A DNA stretch of 64,000 nt, taken from Leishmania donovani. Its lineage: Eukaryota; Euglenozoa; Kinetoplastea; Trypanosomatida; Trypanosomatidae. The position numbers and the translations under genes are program-made. Below the pieces are notes generated by a model. It had not been told where the DNA came from. It did not search any database and worked only from the letters and a program-made list of their open reading frames with translations. Below are positions 50,414-61,040 of the stretch, piece after piece (positions within the stretch are counted from its first letter, which is position 1; each line of letters opens with the position of its first letter). The stretch covers positions 1,018,930 to 1,082,929 of the forward strand of contig NC_018257.1 of the NCBI RefSeq assembly GCF_000227135.1, given 5' to 3'.

Positions 50414-52435
50414 CTAGTGCGACTGGAGGAAACGTTGAGCGATGGCGTCCACAGCTGGGCTGATGGCTCGCGTCACATGGCGCACCATCATGCGGTCCTG
50501 CGGGGTGCGAGAGCGCCGTGGGATGCCTTGAAAAAATGCGAGCGATAGCTCCCACTGCCCTTGAATAGCGGCAGCCCAGAGGCCCAGGCGCTGGCTGTAG
50601 TTGTCCAGCGGCAATCCATCCTGCCGCGTGGCGTCGAGCACCGCAATGGCCAGATTCCACTTGCCAGCCGACACGCATGCTTTGACGGCGATGCGGTGGG
50701 CGAGGGGTGGTACCACCATGCGCGGCTGCGAGGACTTCGCCCCGCCGTAGACGCGCAACGCCGCTTCCCACTGCCGCGCCGCCACGCACGCTTGCATAAC
50801 AGCGCACAGGGACAGCGGGTGTGGGTCGACGCGGACGTCATGGAGCTGGGCATCGAAGAGCCGCGTGGCAAACTCCCACTGCGCACCTTTGGCACACAGA
50901 AAGAGAAGCGCCATGGAAGTCTGTGCCGAAAGCAAATGCACGCCGCTGTCCATGAGCGTGGACCCGATGGAGAGGGCCGCCTCCCACTGCCCTGATTGCT
51001 CGCACAGCGTCACCAGCTCCGTCATGCCAGCGGTCAGCGAGGCGTCGTCCGCCTTCGACATCCACGAGAGTGCCTCCAGCGCCTTCTGCCACTGCTGAAT
51101 CGCACTGAACGATCGCACCAGCGTGTGATAGGTTGAACCGACGGCGAGGCTGTCAATGAAGTCCTCCTTGACGGCCATGTCGTACACCGCCGCCGCCTCG
51201 CGCCACGCGCCGGCCTGGTCACACTGCGTTAGCAAGATGGCCACGGTGCGCTCGTTCGGCTTCACATCGGAGGCGCGCGCCATGTGCAGCAGCTGCAGCG
51301 AGGTGACCCACCCGGGTGACACCTCCATCAGCCGACAGAAGAAGTCCGCGTCGGCGGGCAGCAGCTGCGCGGTTTCCTGGGTGCGGTAGAGGCACTGCAG
51401 CATGTGCAGACACGTTTCCCACTGCCGCAGCGTGGCTGTTTGCATGACAAGCTGCTGCACAAGAACAGGATCGATGAGGGCACCGTGCGCCAGTCCCGAT
51501 TCGAATAGCTGCCGCGCCTGCGCCGTTGCCCCACTCGCGGCGAGATATGGCACCAGAACGCCAAGAGAGTAGGCCTCGCCACACGGGAGACGGTGTTCGG
51601 CGTCCTGCGCCACAACCAAGGCTGCCGACCAGCTGCCGTGCTCTTCGGCCAGTACTCGAATCGCGTTCGTCACGTCTAATGCCCAACCTCGCGTGGCGCA
51701 GTGCCGGAGAATCGGGTTCACGTTGTCTGGCCGCAGGAGGGAGGAGAGAAACAACGGTGCTGGTGACTTCGGCAGGTACTCGCAGAAGTGCAGCGCTTCC
51801 TCCCAGTAGCCCGTGCGTTGAGCGGTGTGGCAGAGCACATGGAGCGACGAGGTTTTCACAAGCGCCGAGTCGGTCGACAGGGTGCTCCTGGCGAGCTTCC
51901 ACACTCGCTGAGCGATGGGGATGTCCGTCGGTGCGCCGAAAGCCGTGGAGGCCCGATGCGATTGAGGGACCCCCGCATCTGTTTGGCGCCCTTTCGTGCC
52001 CGCCGCTGCCACCGCCCCAGGCTGAGCACCATCAGGTGACACAAAGCTGGTGCGTAGCACGGCCTGGGCAGCCGCGTTCGCAAAGGAGTGCGCCTGGGCG
52101 CGCTGGTGCTGTGCATACCGGGCAAAATTCACGACATCATTGTGCCCACCAGAGGCCGCCAAGGCTGAAGAGGATGATAAGGAAGAAGAGGATGCGGAGG
52201 AAGACAGCGTCGTTGTCGCGGCCGCCGGCGCTGTGGCAAGAGAGGGGGACGTTCCCGCCGAATGGTGACCGCGACGACGCACGCTGCGTGCTGCGTTCGA
52301 GGCTAGCGCCGTCACTCTGCGGTCCTCCTGCAGTGTTTCACTAAAAACGCGCCGCAGCACACCACAACAGGCGTTTACGTCGCCCGCCACCACCGTCTGA
52401 GCCAACAGCGCCGCCAGACCACCACCCGCTTTCAT
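50414..52435 (-). CDS. Pentatricopeptide repeat (PPR) protein
   Basis: 673 residues from the ATG at 52435; two codons further up is only a GTG. An Ala/Ser-rich N-terminal third (about 1-190) is followed by at least ten helical-hairpin repeats of about 35 residues. Clear examples are RQWETCLHMLQCLYRTQETA, QWQKALEALSWMSKADDASL, GQWEAALSIGSTLMDSGVHL, AQWEFATRLFDAQLHDVRVD, RQWEAALRVYGGAKSSQPRM and GKWNLAIAVLDATRQDGLPL. The recurring W-x-x-A-L/I is typical of kinetoplastid PPRs. These proteins bind single-stranded RNA, nearly always in the mitochondrion, where they act in rRNA stability, mitoribosome assembly, polyadenylation or editing. The individual RNA target cannot be told from the sequence. 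The N-terminus (MKAGGGLAALLAQTVVAGDV) is a weak presequence. Confidence 0.88.
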   Translation of the reverse strand: MKAGGGLAALLAQTVVAGDVNACCGVLRRVFSETLQEDRRVTALASNAARSVRRRGHHSAGTSPSLATAPAAATTTLSSSASSSSLSSSSALAASGGHNDVVNFARYAQHQRAQAHSFANAAAQAVLRTSFVSPDGAQPGAVAAAGTKGRQTDAGVPQSHRASTAFGAPTDIPIAQRVWKLARSTLSTDSALVKTSSLHVLCHTAQRTGYWEEALHFCEYLPKSPAPLFLSSLLRPDNVNPILRHCATRGWALDVTNAIRVLAEEHGSWSAALVVAQDAEHRLPCGEAYSLGVLVPYLAASGATAQARQLFESGLAHGALIDPVLVQQLVMQTATLRQWETCLHMLQCLYRTQETAQLLPADADFFCRLMEVSPGWVTSLQLLHMARASDVKPNERTVAILLTQCDQAGAWREAAAVYDMAVKEDFIDSLAVGSTYHTLVRSFSAIQQWQKALEALSWMSKADDASLTAGMTELVTLCEQSGQWEAALSIGSTLMDSGVHLLSAQTSMALLFLCAKGAQWEFATRLFDAQLHDVRVDPHPLSLCAVMQACVAARQWEAALRVYGGAKSSQPRMVVPPLAHRIAVKACVSAGKWNLAIAVLDATRQDGLPLDNYSQRLGLWAAAIQGQWELSLAFFQGIPRRSRTPQDRMMVRHVTRAISPAVDAIAQRFLQSH

Positions 52436-53148
52436 GGCCACCCGAGACCTTTACAAGCAGAGGTGGAAGGCGAGAAGAGCGCGGCACGTCTGACAGCGGG
52501 TGCGCCACCCGATAATGACCAGAAAAGAGGCGAAGGAGAGACCATCGTAATAGTGAAGGCATTGAAGAGGAAGGAGGAAGTGCGCAAGGGCGCAATGGTG
52601 GCAGGCAGGAGAGAGAGAAAGAGAGAAGGTCGTCCACGTCCATATGAAGCCTGCTCGAAGTTCAGAAAAAGCGAAACCACAGCGACAGAAGCACGGCCCA
52701 CGATGAGAAGCCGACGAGGGCACAGATGGTCGCCTCCTCCTCGCCCCTTTCCAACGCAACTGATTCAGCCATCTTCGCGCTCTCGCGTGTTTATTTGTGC
52801 ATGAGTTTTCGTGTGTGCCACATGCACGCAGCTTGTCTCTTATTTCTCTTTCCGTCTGTACCCATGCCCTAGACGGAGGGAGGGGGAGGGAGGAAGGGAG
52901 GCTGCCACAGCGGCTGCGCGCGCCACCCGCATGTAGGCGTGTGGACCTCCCTTTGTGTGAAAGCGCAATCAGCAATCAGCGAGCGCTCGCCTCACCTGCG
53001 GACGCGTCAACCCATCGCCGCGGGATACATACAACAAAGTCCTCAACAACACCCCGATTCGCGCGCGCTCAACTTCTTTCCGCTGTCTCTTCTCAGCGGC
53101 GCGCATGGGTGTGACTGCGCACCATCCCTGCTCAACCCTCACGCATCC
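52436..53148. other. Spacer between PPR and 457-aa genes
   Basis: GGGAGG-type runs at 52875-52905; no gene seen. Confidence 0.5.
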
Positions 53149-54522
53149 TTACGCTGGCGCCGCGTTCGCCGCTCTTGCAGCAGCAGCTGCGGATACCTCT
53201 CTGCTAGTGTCTTCGGGTACGCCATGCATGGTTAGCGACTCCCGCTCCGAGAGAGACGGGCAGAATACCTTCGCCCCATCCTCCACACGCTTCAGCACCG
53301 CGCCGGCGTCGCTCTCATACAATGCGCTCACCTGCTCAACCATATCCTTCAGCTGCCGCAGCACCGTGTCCTGCAGCAGGTTGGTGTCCGCCTCGATGCC
53401 TAGCTTGGCCCACTCGCCCTCGACGACCAGCTGAGCAGCGAGGTCCTCGGCGGCAGGGGCCCCAAGGAGAGGAAACAGGCGCAACAGCGGCACGACATGG
53501 CCTGTGCGCCACTGCTGTCGCGCTATATCCGGGGAGGTGTACAAATACTGGCAGCGGTACTTCAGGGCGGGGAACAGCGTTTGCTGCACACACACCGCAG
53601 TCGCGAGGTCGGCTGGCATCGTCGAGGTAGCCGACTGCGGGTCAAGACCGCTGTGCCGTGCCCAGTAGAGGGAGGCCCGCTGCAGGTACAGGGGGTGCGA
53701 CCCCACCTTCCGGAAGACGTGCCCCCACAGCGCGCGCGAGAACGGCTTGTCTGCTGGCCACCCACACACCCGCTCGCCGGTGAAGCGATACAGGGCTGTG
53801 ACGTCGACAGGACGGAGCTTCTCCACGGCGCCTACCTTGTTGTAGTCGGCCGGGATCATGCGCTGCAGTAGCTTCTGTTCTTTCCTCTCCAGCGCTGCAC
53901 CTGTGCCCTTCGTGGCAGAGCCGCCGTCGCCAAAGACCATGGCCGCCAGCTCCTTTACCTTTGCCTCCAGCACCTCGCGCGGCAGGTACGCGCGGGCTTG
54001 CATTTCCGCATCCGGTACCCCAGCCACGTCCTCTTCCACAACACGCATCATGCACAGGTAGTCATGTGCCTCGAGAGCGGCGTCAGGGTTCAGCTCACGA
54101 CGCCGCGGCACCCGACACGCCTTCTTGGCCTGCTGCAGAAGGTGCAGCTCGTATTGCAAGCGAGGCGTGATGGCCGCATTCACCTGCGCAAGGCACGTGA
54201 GCAGTGCACTGTCGGCCACCTTGGCCGCCTTGCCAGTCTCCATCAGTGTCAGCTGTCGATCCACCAGCTCGTCGTACAGCTGCCGTCTCACGTAGTAGAC
54301 ATGGGTGTAGCGCAGCAGCAGCTCCGGGTCACAGGAAGCGAGGTCGATCTCAAGAAACTCGCTGGCCTGCTCCTTCACGTGCTTGCGTGACGCGTACCAC
54401 GGAAACACTGGCTGCACCTGACGCAAAAAGCGCTCTTCAACGGTGAGGTTCGGCAACGTGCCCAAAAAGACACGGTAGTTCGTTGTCGCCACATCGCCAC
54501 ACAGGCCGGGGAACACCGACAT
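53149..54522 (-). CDS. Unidentified 457-aa helical protein
   Basis: Start chosen at the ATG at 54522 (MSVFPGLCGDVATTNYRVFL); the 71 codons upstream are CA/T-rich UTR. The protein is mostly alpha-helical, with EIDLASCDPELLLRYTHVYY, LTCLAQVNAAITPRLQYELH, EARAYLPREVLEAKVKELAA-like segments and TALYRFTGERVCGWPADKPF near the middle. Several Trp/Tyr-rich patches (GHVFRKVGSHPLYLQRASLY) and a C-terminal Ala tail. It lacks membrane helices and known motifs. The overall look, helical with aromatic patches and no enzymatic signature, is common among kinetoplastid-specific mitoribosomal and mitochondrial proteins, but this is only an impression. Codon use is strongly GC3-biased. Confidence 0.75.
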   Translation of the reverse strand: MSVFPGLCGDVATTNYRVFLGTLPNLTVEERFLRQVQPVFPWYASRKHVKEQASEFLEIDLASCDPELLLRYTHVYYVRRQLYDELVDRQLTLMETGKAAKVADSALLTCLAQVNAAITPRLQYELHLLQQAKKACRVPRRRELNPDAALEAHDYLCMMRVVEEDVAGVPDAEMQARAYLPREVLEAKVKELAAMVFGDGGSATKGTGAALERKEQKLLQRMIPADYNKVGAVEKLRPVDVTALYRFTGERVCGWPADKPFSRALWGHVFRKVGSHPLYLQRASLYWARHSGLDPQSATSTMPADLATAVCVQQTLFPALKYRCQYLYTSPDIARQQWRTGHVVPLLRLFPLLGAPAAEDLAAQLVVEGEWAKLGIEADTNLLQDTVLRQLKDMVEQVSALYESDAGAVLKRVEDGAKVFCPSLSERESLTMHGVPEDTSREVSAAAAARAANAAPA

Positions 54523-56105
54523 GAGTAATGGCGAGATGTGCGTGTGTGCCTGTGTGCTCTTGCAGGATTGACGGCGCTGCCCTTCTCCTGCGCTTTCCTT
54601 TTTTTGTTGTTTGTGTTTCAGCGGCGAAAGACAAAGCATGAAGGAAAAGTATGCACGTGAACACGGCAGGGCAAGGGAGGAAGGAGAAGAGGGCGATGCT
54701 GGCTCACGCGTATCAAAATCCTCTCGGAAAAGCACATATCTGCCCGCCAGCGGTGTGACCCTCCGCTTTTCCGCAGAAGAACATCACCGTCTGCTGACTC
54801 CGCGCAAATGCGTAGCATCGCTAGGCCTTGCGGAGACGAGTACCCCATGGCCATACAGGTTTCGGATGCGTCGTGTTTTTCTTTGATGCATTTGCTTCGG
54901 CTTGTCTTGACGGGTGCCAAGTTGAGGGAGGGAGGGAGGGGGGGGGGGAGGAGGTCCACGCGCGCGCATGGCGCTTCATCTTTTACATTATATAAAAACG
55001 GGGAGGGGAGAGGGCAAAGAAAAAGGTGTAAAGAAAAGAGGCGTCGACGGAAAACAACATGCACGACGCGCAGGATGGCAGAGCGCGACGCGGAATGTGA
55101 GAGAGATGGTGATGGTGGTAGGGAAACGGGGGATAAAAAAGAAAAAATTTTTACCCCGTCGCCGTTTGGCGAAGGGCAAGCGACATCACAGTACTGACCT
55201 GTGCCGTCAGCGGTCTGCGCATTACTTTTCCCCATCCATGACTCCTCGTCGCCGCACCAGCCGTGGAAGTCCCTGCAGCAGACGCTGCCCTTCCTACGCC
55301 ACTTTGGACTTCACCTTCCCATTCCGCTGCGCCGCCGTCCTTTTTATCCGTCTTACCTCCGCACCTCCGTGCGAGCGGAAGGGTGTGCGTGTGTCTTCAT
55401 CGGCGGGCATGACATCTGTCCACACCGACACACCCACCCACGCATATACCAGGGCCGACGTAGAGCAGAAAGACGACCAAACCAAGGCAGCGCAGTGGCG
55501 CCTGGCGAACCTTACACACGCGCTCCACCACCCTTGTTTCTTTTTGAAGACGAAGAACCTTTTCTTTTCCCTTTTCCTTTGCGTTGCCTCACGATCTTTC
55601 ACATTCGTACTCGCGGTACGCCTGCGTGCGCGGTGTCACGTCTCTCTACCTCCCCCTCCCACCCATCCCCACTCATCTCTGTGCTTTCTTGACGCATCCG
55701 TTCGCACAAAGGAAACGCGCACGCACCGGCGTCCCATACACGCAGACGTAACCCCACAACGGCCCTCGTCAGATGAACGAACACCCGAAGAGGGAAGGAC
55801 GCTCGAAAAGAGGGAGACGCATCCGCCTAGGGCCCACTCCTCAGAACGGGCGCCCCACTCCCCTCTCCTGTGATCAACCTTTCTCGAACGCGCGCACGTA
55901 CGCCATCGGAAAATGCCACTTGTCTGCCAACTGTCTAGCACTGGGTTGCTCTCGTGCTGTGCATCCGGTGCTTCGGAGGCAGTCACGCCTTTTTTTTTGG
56001 TTTTCATATTGGTAGTCGAAGAGCAAGGGAGCTTGTTTGGTGCCGTCGTTGGATGCGGTGGCCGCGTTTCTCTCGTACTCTGCCGTCTTCCGCTTGTGCG
56101 GCCTA
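54523..56105. other. Spacer between 457-aa and aldehyde dehydrogenase genes
   Basis: Contains a G-tract cluster at 54924-54951 and T/A runs at 55140-55153 and 55989-55999. Open frames here (for example 54968-55873 plus) are UTR-derived. Confidence 0.5.
54924..54951 (+). repeat. G-tract cluster with quadruplex potential
   Basis: Four or more G-runs (ggg agggagggaggggggg) on the plus strand, so the transcript carries the C-rich strand. Confidence 0.7.
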
Positions 56106-57863
56106 TCACGCCTTCTTCTTGTCGGTGCTGTTGCCCGGCTTGATGACGAGCAGCTTGCTGACCGAGGTGATCATGCGCGGCAGGCGGCCGTAGATCACTT
56201 GAGCGAGGTTCTCCATGAAGGTGAAGGCGACCGGGCTGATGGGGTACTGCAGAATCGACGGGATAGTCGTCTTCACCCCAGGGATGCGGTCGGTCGTCGA
56301 GGCACGCACGATGCAGTTGCCCCGCAGACCCTCGCGACCAGCAAAGCGGTCGAAGCCGCTTATCTTCACGCCACCAAACGGCAGCGACTGGCATAGATAG
56401 TTGATGCCAAAATCGTTGATGTTCACCATACCCGTGCGGATGCGATCGGCGATGGCCTGCGCGCGCGGGATGTCGGCGCTGAACACGCTGGAGCCGAGGC
56501 CGTAGGCGCACGCGTTAACCATCTTCACGGCGTCCTGGTCTGTCTTGAACTTCATAATGACCATCACGGGGCCGAACACCTCCTCCTGAGCGATCGGCAT
56601 GTCTGGCGTCACGCCCGTCAGAATCGTGGCGGGGTAGAACTGGTCGCTCGTCGTCTTGCCGCCGCAGATGAGGGTGGCGCCTGCCTTCACCGTATCGTCG
56701 ACCAGCTGCTGGATCTTTGGGATGGCCGCCTTGCCCATCGTCATGGCGCCGAGGTCGTACTGGCCCTGCGAGGCGGGGCCCTGGGTGAGGGCGCGCGTCA
56801 GGCGAGTCAACTCGAGCACCAACTGGTCGTGGATCTTCGCCTGCACAAGAATGCGCTCGAGGCCGACGCAGTTCTGCCCGCAGTTCTGGAAGTTGCCGCG
56901 CATCACGACCGGGATCACCTGCTCCAGGTCAGCATCCTCGCAAATGATGGCCGGGTCCTTGCCGCCGAGCTCCAGCACAACCGGTGTCAGCGTCGCCGCG
57001 GCGTTGCGCATGATGATCTTGCCAACGCTAGGGGACCCGATGAAGGTGAGCTTGTCTACCGACGACACGACAGCCTCGCCCGTCTCCGCGAAGCCCGTGA
57101 GGAAGGACACGAGATCCGGCGAGTAGCCAAGCTGGCGCAGGCCGTCCTTCACGATAGACTCGTAGTAGGAGGCGTAGTAGGACGAATACTCCGACACCTT
57201 TCCGACGAAGGCGTTACCCGCGAAGAGGGCGGAGATCATGGGACCGTAGATATTGTGGAACGGGTAGTTCCACGAGACGATGGCGCCAATGACGCCGAAG
57301 GGCACATAGCGCACGCTGGCGCGCTTGTGGATGGTCATGAGACCGACATCACGCACCTCCTCTTGCAGCACCTCCTCACCGTGTGCTGCAGTCCAGCGCA
57401 GCTTCTCGAACGTGGTCAGCATCTCACCAAGCGTGCCATCCATCATCGTCTTGCCGCACTCCACGCAGGCCGTCTGGCAGATGAACTCCTGATGGGCGAG
57501 GATGTAGTCCATGAGCGCGAAGAGCAGTTTGCGTCGAGTGGAAAAGGGAGTGAGAGCCCAGACCTGCTGCGCTTTTCGGGCCTTCACCACCACTTCGCGC
57601 ACCTCCGCCGGCGTGAACGCCTTCACGGTGCCGATGGGGGCGTTCGTGCCCTTATCATAGCACTGAATCTGGCCCTCGCCAGCGGAGCGGGGGTGGAGAG
57701 GTTCCGCGGCCGGCGCCGTCGTGAAGTTCACCTCCGGCAGCGGCACCTGAATCGTAGGCGCGGTGTAGCGGTCAAACGTCTGCGCCACGCACGCCCACAG
57801 CCACTTGAAGATGGTGTAGGCGCGCAAGAAGAGATCGACCATCAGCAAGTAGCAAAGAAACAT
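56106..57863 (-). CDS. Membrane-anchored aldehyde dehydrogenase, Msc7/ALDH22 type
   Basis: 585 residues from the ATG at 57863; 13 upstream codons are UTR. An N-terminal hydrophobic helix (MFLCYLLMVDLFLRAYTIFK, 1-20) anchors it, as in yeast Msc7 and plant ALDH22A1. The ALDH catalytic set is complete: VSWNYPFHNI, a cofactor region FIGSPSVGK, the general base Glu298 in LELGGKDPAI and the nucleophile Cys332 in CGQNCVG, 34 residues apart as in the family. EEVFGPVMVIMKF and LPFGGVKISGFDRFAGREGL follow. The C-terminal extension (about 530-585) has a second hydrophobic part, SPVAFTFMENLAQVIYGRLP, and ends in KPGNSTDKKKA; the Lys-rich end is compatible with ER retention. It oxidises aldehydes with NAD(P)+; the substrate is unknown. 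Confidence 0.93.
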   Translation of the reverse strand: MFLCYLLMVDLFLRAYTIFKWLWACVAQTFDRYTAPTIQVPLPEVNFTTAPAAEPLHPRSAGEGQIQCYDKGTNAPIGTVKAFTPAEVREVVVKARKAQQVWALTPFSTRRKLLFALMDYILAHQEFICQTACVECGKTMMDGTLGEMLTTFEKLRWTAAHGEEVLQEEVRDVGLMTIHKRASVRYVPFGVIGAIVSWNYPFHNIYGPMISALFAGNAFVGKVSEYSSYYASYYESIVKDGLRQLGYSPDLVSFLTGFAETGEAVVSSVDKLTFIGSPSVGKIIMRNAAATLTPVVLELGGKDPAIICEDADLEQVIPVVMRGNFQNCGQNCVGLERILVQAKIHDQLVLELTRLTRALTQGPASQGQYDLGAMTMGKAAIPKIQQLVDDTVKAGATLICGGKTTSDQFYPATILTGVTPDMPIAQEEVFGPVMVIMKFKTDQDAVKMVNACAYGLGSSVFSADIPRAQAIADRIRTGMVNINDFGINYLCQSLPFGGVKISGFDRFAGREGLRGNCIVRASTTDRIPGVKTTIPSILQYPISPVAFTFMENLAQVIYGRLPRMITSVSKLLVIKPGNSTDKKKA

Positions 57864-59806
57864 TTTTTTTCCGTTACTTGGTGTGCGTGTGTAGGTGTGC
57901 ACGGCTTTTGGTTTCGTATTCTCTTGCTGCTGCTGCTGCTGCAGACAGAGGCGCTCAGAAGTTCCTCTTGCTTGTCGGCGTTATCGATTCCGCCTTCTGC
58001 CTTTTCGATTTCGTTGGTGTGTTCTCGAGGCGTGGTAAGGGAAGGGAGAGCGGCGTCTTTTCACGCACACAGATACAAACGCGCGAACACGGAAAATGGA
58101 ACCAACGTGGAGGAGAGGAGACAGAGAGAGCGAGACGGGCGGCAAAGGCAAGAAGAACACAGCAAAGGCCTTCTCCTCCGAACAACAACAAAAAAGGAAA
58201 ACAAAGATGCTATGACGGGGTAAATACAAAAGGATGATGCACGGCTGCTGGCAGCGGCATTCATGCGTTTGTTGTTGACGTGGTGGGATAGGCATGTATG
58301 CACGCATAGAGTGCATGGCACGCGCGTGTGCCGTTTGTGTGCGTGTGCTCGGACAAGGGTCCGCGTTGAAGGTGTAGGTGGTGTTGGAGGAGGAGAGACA
58401 GAGAGAGAGTGTCGCCTATCGCCGCCATCGCACACAATAGACGTAACAGAATGCACAGACGCGCGTTAACACACACACACTCACTGCGACACCATGCGAC
58501 GGCAGAGCCATGCGGCCATACGAGCCAACGCCATCATGCAATCCCTTTTCACCCCCCAGTTCATCTAAAGGCACACCTGCAGTGACTGTCGTCGCAAGGC
58601 ACCTTATTCCAGTAGTTCCGGCGCTCTGTGCAGTGACTACATGAGAGCGGGAGGGAGAGTAAGAGACAGCGGAAACAATCAGCCGCCTCCTTCACCGGCG
58701 TGCCCTCCTCGTTTTTACTTTGCGTGTTGTTGACGAACATACCTGTGTATTTGTGTGTGAAGGTTGCGCCCCTCAGCTTCATTCGAAGAATCTACAGGGA
58801 CCAAACAAGGCCGCCGACGACAGAAGATGTGTGTCTCACTGTCTGTCTATGTGTGCGCTTAGGGCCTTCTTTTTTTTTCTTCCCCGAATCTCCTGGCCAT
58901 CTCTCCTTTCCGCATTCGTTTCCGCCCCTCGACACAGGCGCGCGGAGAGGTAGGCAGGGAGAGAGAGAGAGGCACGTAAGCTTTAGCATCCCAAGGAGAG
59001 TAAGACACCCACACAAAAGGAGCCGCCGACGACCCAGCAGCAACGAAATCAAACATCACACAACGGAGCGTTTCAACTTCGCTGTCACACAGTGGATAAG
59101 GGAGAGGCAGACGGCATGCTTCCAGCCATTTCGCATACCTCACCTCCCTTTCTCTCAGGTATGTACACACATGCACACACACACACGTCATCCACATGCC
59201 ACCACCGTCGCCACCACTCAATTGCCAACTCCGACATCGACATTATGCCACAGCCTTTCCTCGTAGCTGCAGAGAAACAAACAGCAGGAAACGCAGCTGA
59301 ATGGGTGAGAAGCATGACGGTGGTGGGCGCATGAGGCGAACAGATCACAGGCTGGGCTTGCGTGCGTGTGTCTGCGAGCGCTCCTTCCGCGTTCACCCAT
59401 CCGTGCTGCCCTCTTTTCGCCCAGTGTGAGCATGGCCACCAAAAGGGAGGATCGAAAAGGAGGAAAAAGGCAAGCGGGCATGCAACGCGAGTCTGCGTTA
59501 CGAAGCAGCACGACACCGCGAGTGCCACTCTTCTTCCTCCGTGGCACGCGTCCACACCGCATCAGATTGGCCTCTTGAACGGTGTTGTGCAAACAGCGAG
59601 AAAAGGAAAAAGAGAAGGCCCGGCGTGCCTCCACCCCACCCACCCCTCTTCCAACACACACGCGCACACGCATGCACGCATCATGAAAAATGCAGGTGTG
59701 CCTCTCTTCGTTGTTAACGGCGCGAGCTTGTTAGCGCATGCGTGTGTGCGTGCGTGCACGTATGTGTGAGTGCGTCTGCCTAGGGCATACTGCTGACGAT
59801 GCACTA
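57864..59806. other. Spacer between aldehyde dehydrogenase and MAP kinase genes
   Basis: CTG repeat at 57927-57944, minus-strand pyrimidine tract near 58105-58145, GT-rich and CA-rich patches. A long plus frame here is antisense to the dehydrogenase. No gene seen. Confidence 0.5.
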
Positions 59807-60967
59807 CTACTTTCTGTAATACTGCAACTCGTCCCAGATGGCGCGGCGCAGCTGGCACTCGGAAACCTCCGCGTGCATGTCGAAGCCGAGGTCTAGCTCG
59901 GGAGGGGCTGGGTAGGACTTGCAATCCGGTCCACCAACGCTGCTGAAGAAGGGGTGCTTGAGAGCCTCCTGCGCGGTAATGCGCTTGTTCGGCTCGAAGG
60001 CGAGCATTTCCGTGACCAGCTCCAGCCCATCCTTTGGCAGCTTCGACAGCAGCTGCGGCAGCGGACGGGTGCCCTTGTACTTCTTGGCAATTTCGTTCAT
60101 ATTGGCCAGTCCGGAGCTGCTACTGCTACGTTCGATGAAGTCGACCCCAGTGATTGGAATGCTAGAGAGCACAAACTGAAGCTGGTGAATATAGTCGCGA
60201 CCGGCGAACAATGGTCGCTGCATAGCGTACTCGGCCATGACGCAGCCGACCGCCCAAATGTCGATCGGGTAGCTGTACGGACACATGAGCAACAGCTCCG
60301 GTGGGCGGTACCACCGGGTGACGACGTAGTCGGTCAAGTCTAGCGGCTCACTCAATCTGTGCAGGCCGGCGCGCGCTAAACCAAAGTCGCATACTATCGC
60401 CTCCTCGGCATTCTTCTCGTCACGCAACAGGATATTGCTGGGCTTGATGTCACGATGCACTATGCCCATAGAGTGCATGTCCGCCAGACACCGAAGCACA
60501 CGAACGCTGATGCGCCGCAACAGGTCTATTGACTCGCACTTGTTCTGACGAATGATAGAGAAAAGATCAATGTCATAGAGGTCCGTCACCAAGTACAGGT
60601 CACGAAACTCCATGATGGGGTCTCGCGGTGGCAGCACACGAATCAGCCGGAGAACGTTGCGACACCCACACTCTTTAAGGATGCGCAGAAGGAGTATCTC
60701 GCGCCATATGCGGCGGCCATCGATCAAGTCTTCAAACACGCGACTCACGCGCTTTATCGCCACCTCTTGGAACGTGCGGTCGTCTAACGCAGCGCACACC
60801 ACACCGTATGCGCCGTGCCCGATCACGCTCGTCACGGTGTAGTTGTCATCAATGTCGAAGCTCTGCCCTCGCACGCAGTACACCTTTCGGCCTCGCTGCG
60901 TTGAGACGAGCTGCACTGCATTGGCGGAGGAGCCAAAGCTGCCGTTGGCGGCTGCGTTGGACGCCAT
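59807..60967 (-). CDS. MPK5: Mitogen-activated protein kinase with TDY activation motif
   Basis: 386 residues from the ATG at 60967; upstream codons are UTR ending in a clear splice acceptor. Kinase landmarks: glycine loop GHGAYGVV (50-57), VAIKRV with Lys72, catalytic HRDIKPSN (171-178), DFG at 194-196 and the activation lip EPLDLTDYVVTRWYRPPELL with Thr212 and Tyr214. TDY identifies a MAP kinase of the plant/protist type rather than TEY ERK. The helix after it, SYPIDIWAVGCVMAEYAMQR, and the C-lobe SSIPITGVDFIERS follow MAPK order. A short C-terminal tail of about 45 residues carries no extra domain. The name MPK5 comes from recollection that L. major MPK5 maps to this part of chromosome 30; the MAPK assignment is firm, the member number tentative. 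Confidence 0.9.
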   Translation of the reverse strand: MASNAAANGSFGSSANAVQLVSTQRGRKVYCVRGQSFDIDDNYTVTSVIGHGAYGVVCAALDDRTFQEVAIKRVSRVFEDLIDGRRIWREILLLRILKECGCRNVLRLIRVLPPRDPIMEFRDLYLVTDLYDIDLFSIIRQNKCESIDLLRRISVRVLRCLADMHSMGIVHRDIKPSNILLRDEKNAEEAIVCDFGLARAGLHRLSEPLDLTDYVVTRWYRPPELLLMCPYSYPIDIWAVGCVMAEYAMQRPLFAGRDYIHQLQFVLSSIPITGVDFIERSSSSSGLANMNEIAKKYKGTRPLPQLLSKLPKDGLELVTEMLAFEPNKRITAQEALKHPFFSSVGGPDCKSYPAPPELDLGFDMHAEVSECQLRRAIWDELQYYRK

Positions 60968-61008
60968 CCTCGCACGCCACCGCAGGGCGTCGACGTCAGC
61001 CCCCAGGA

Positions 61009-61040
61009 CTATGCGAGATACGGAGGGGAGGGAAAGGTAG
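61009..61040 (-). promoter_or_regulatory. Predicted spliced-leader acceptor of the MAP kinase
   Basis: Minus-strand tract CTACCTTTCCCTCCCCTCCG then TATCTCGCATAG gives an AG at 61009-61010, 42 nt before the ATG. The best-formed splice signal in the window. Confidence 0.6.

Noticed and set aside
56829..58223. 464-aa plus-strand open frame
   Set aside because: Antisense to the aldehyde dehydrogenase and extends into spacer; it is open because of GC-rich codons on the other strand.
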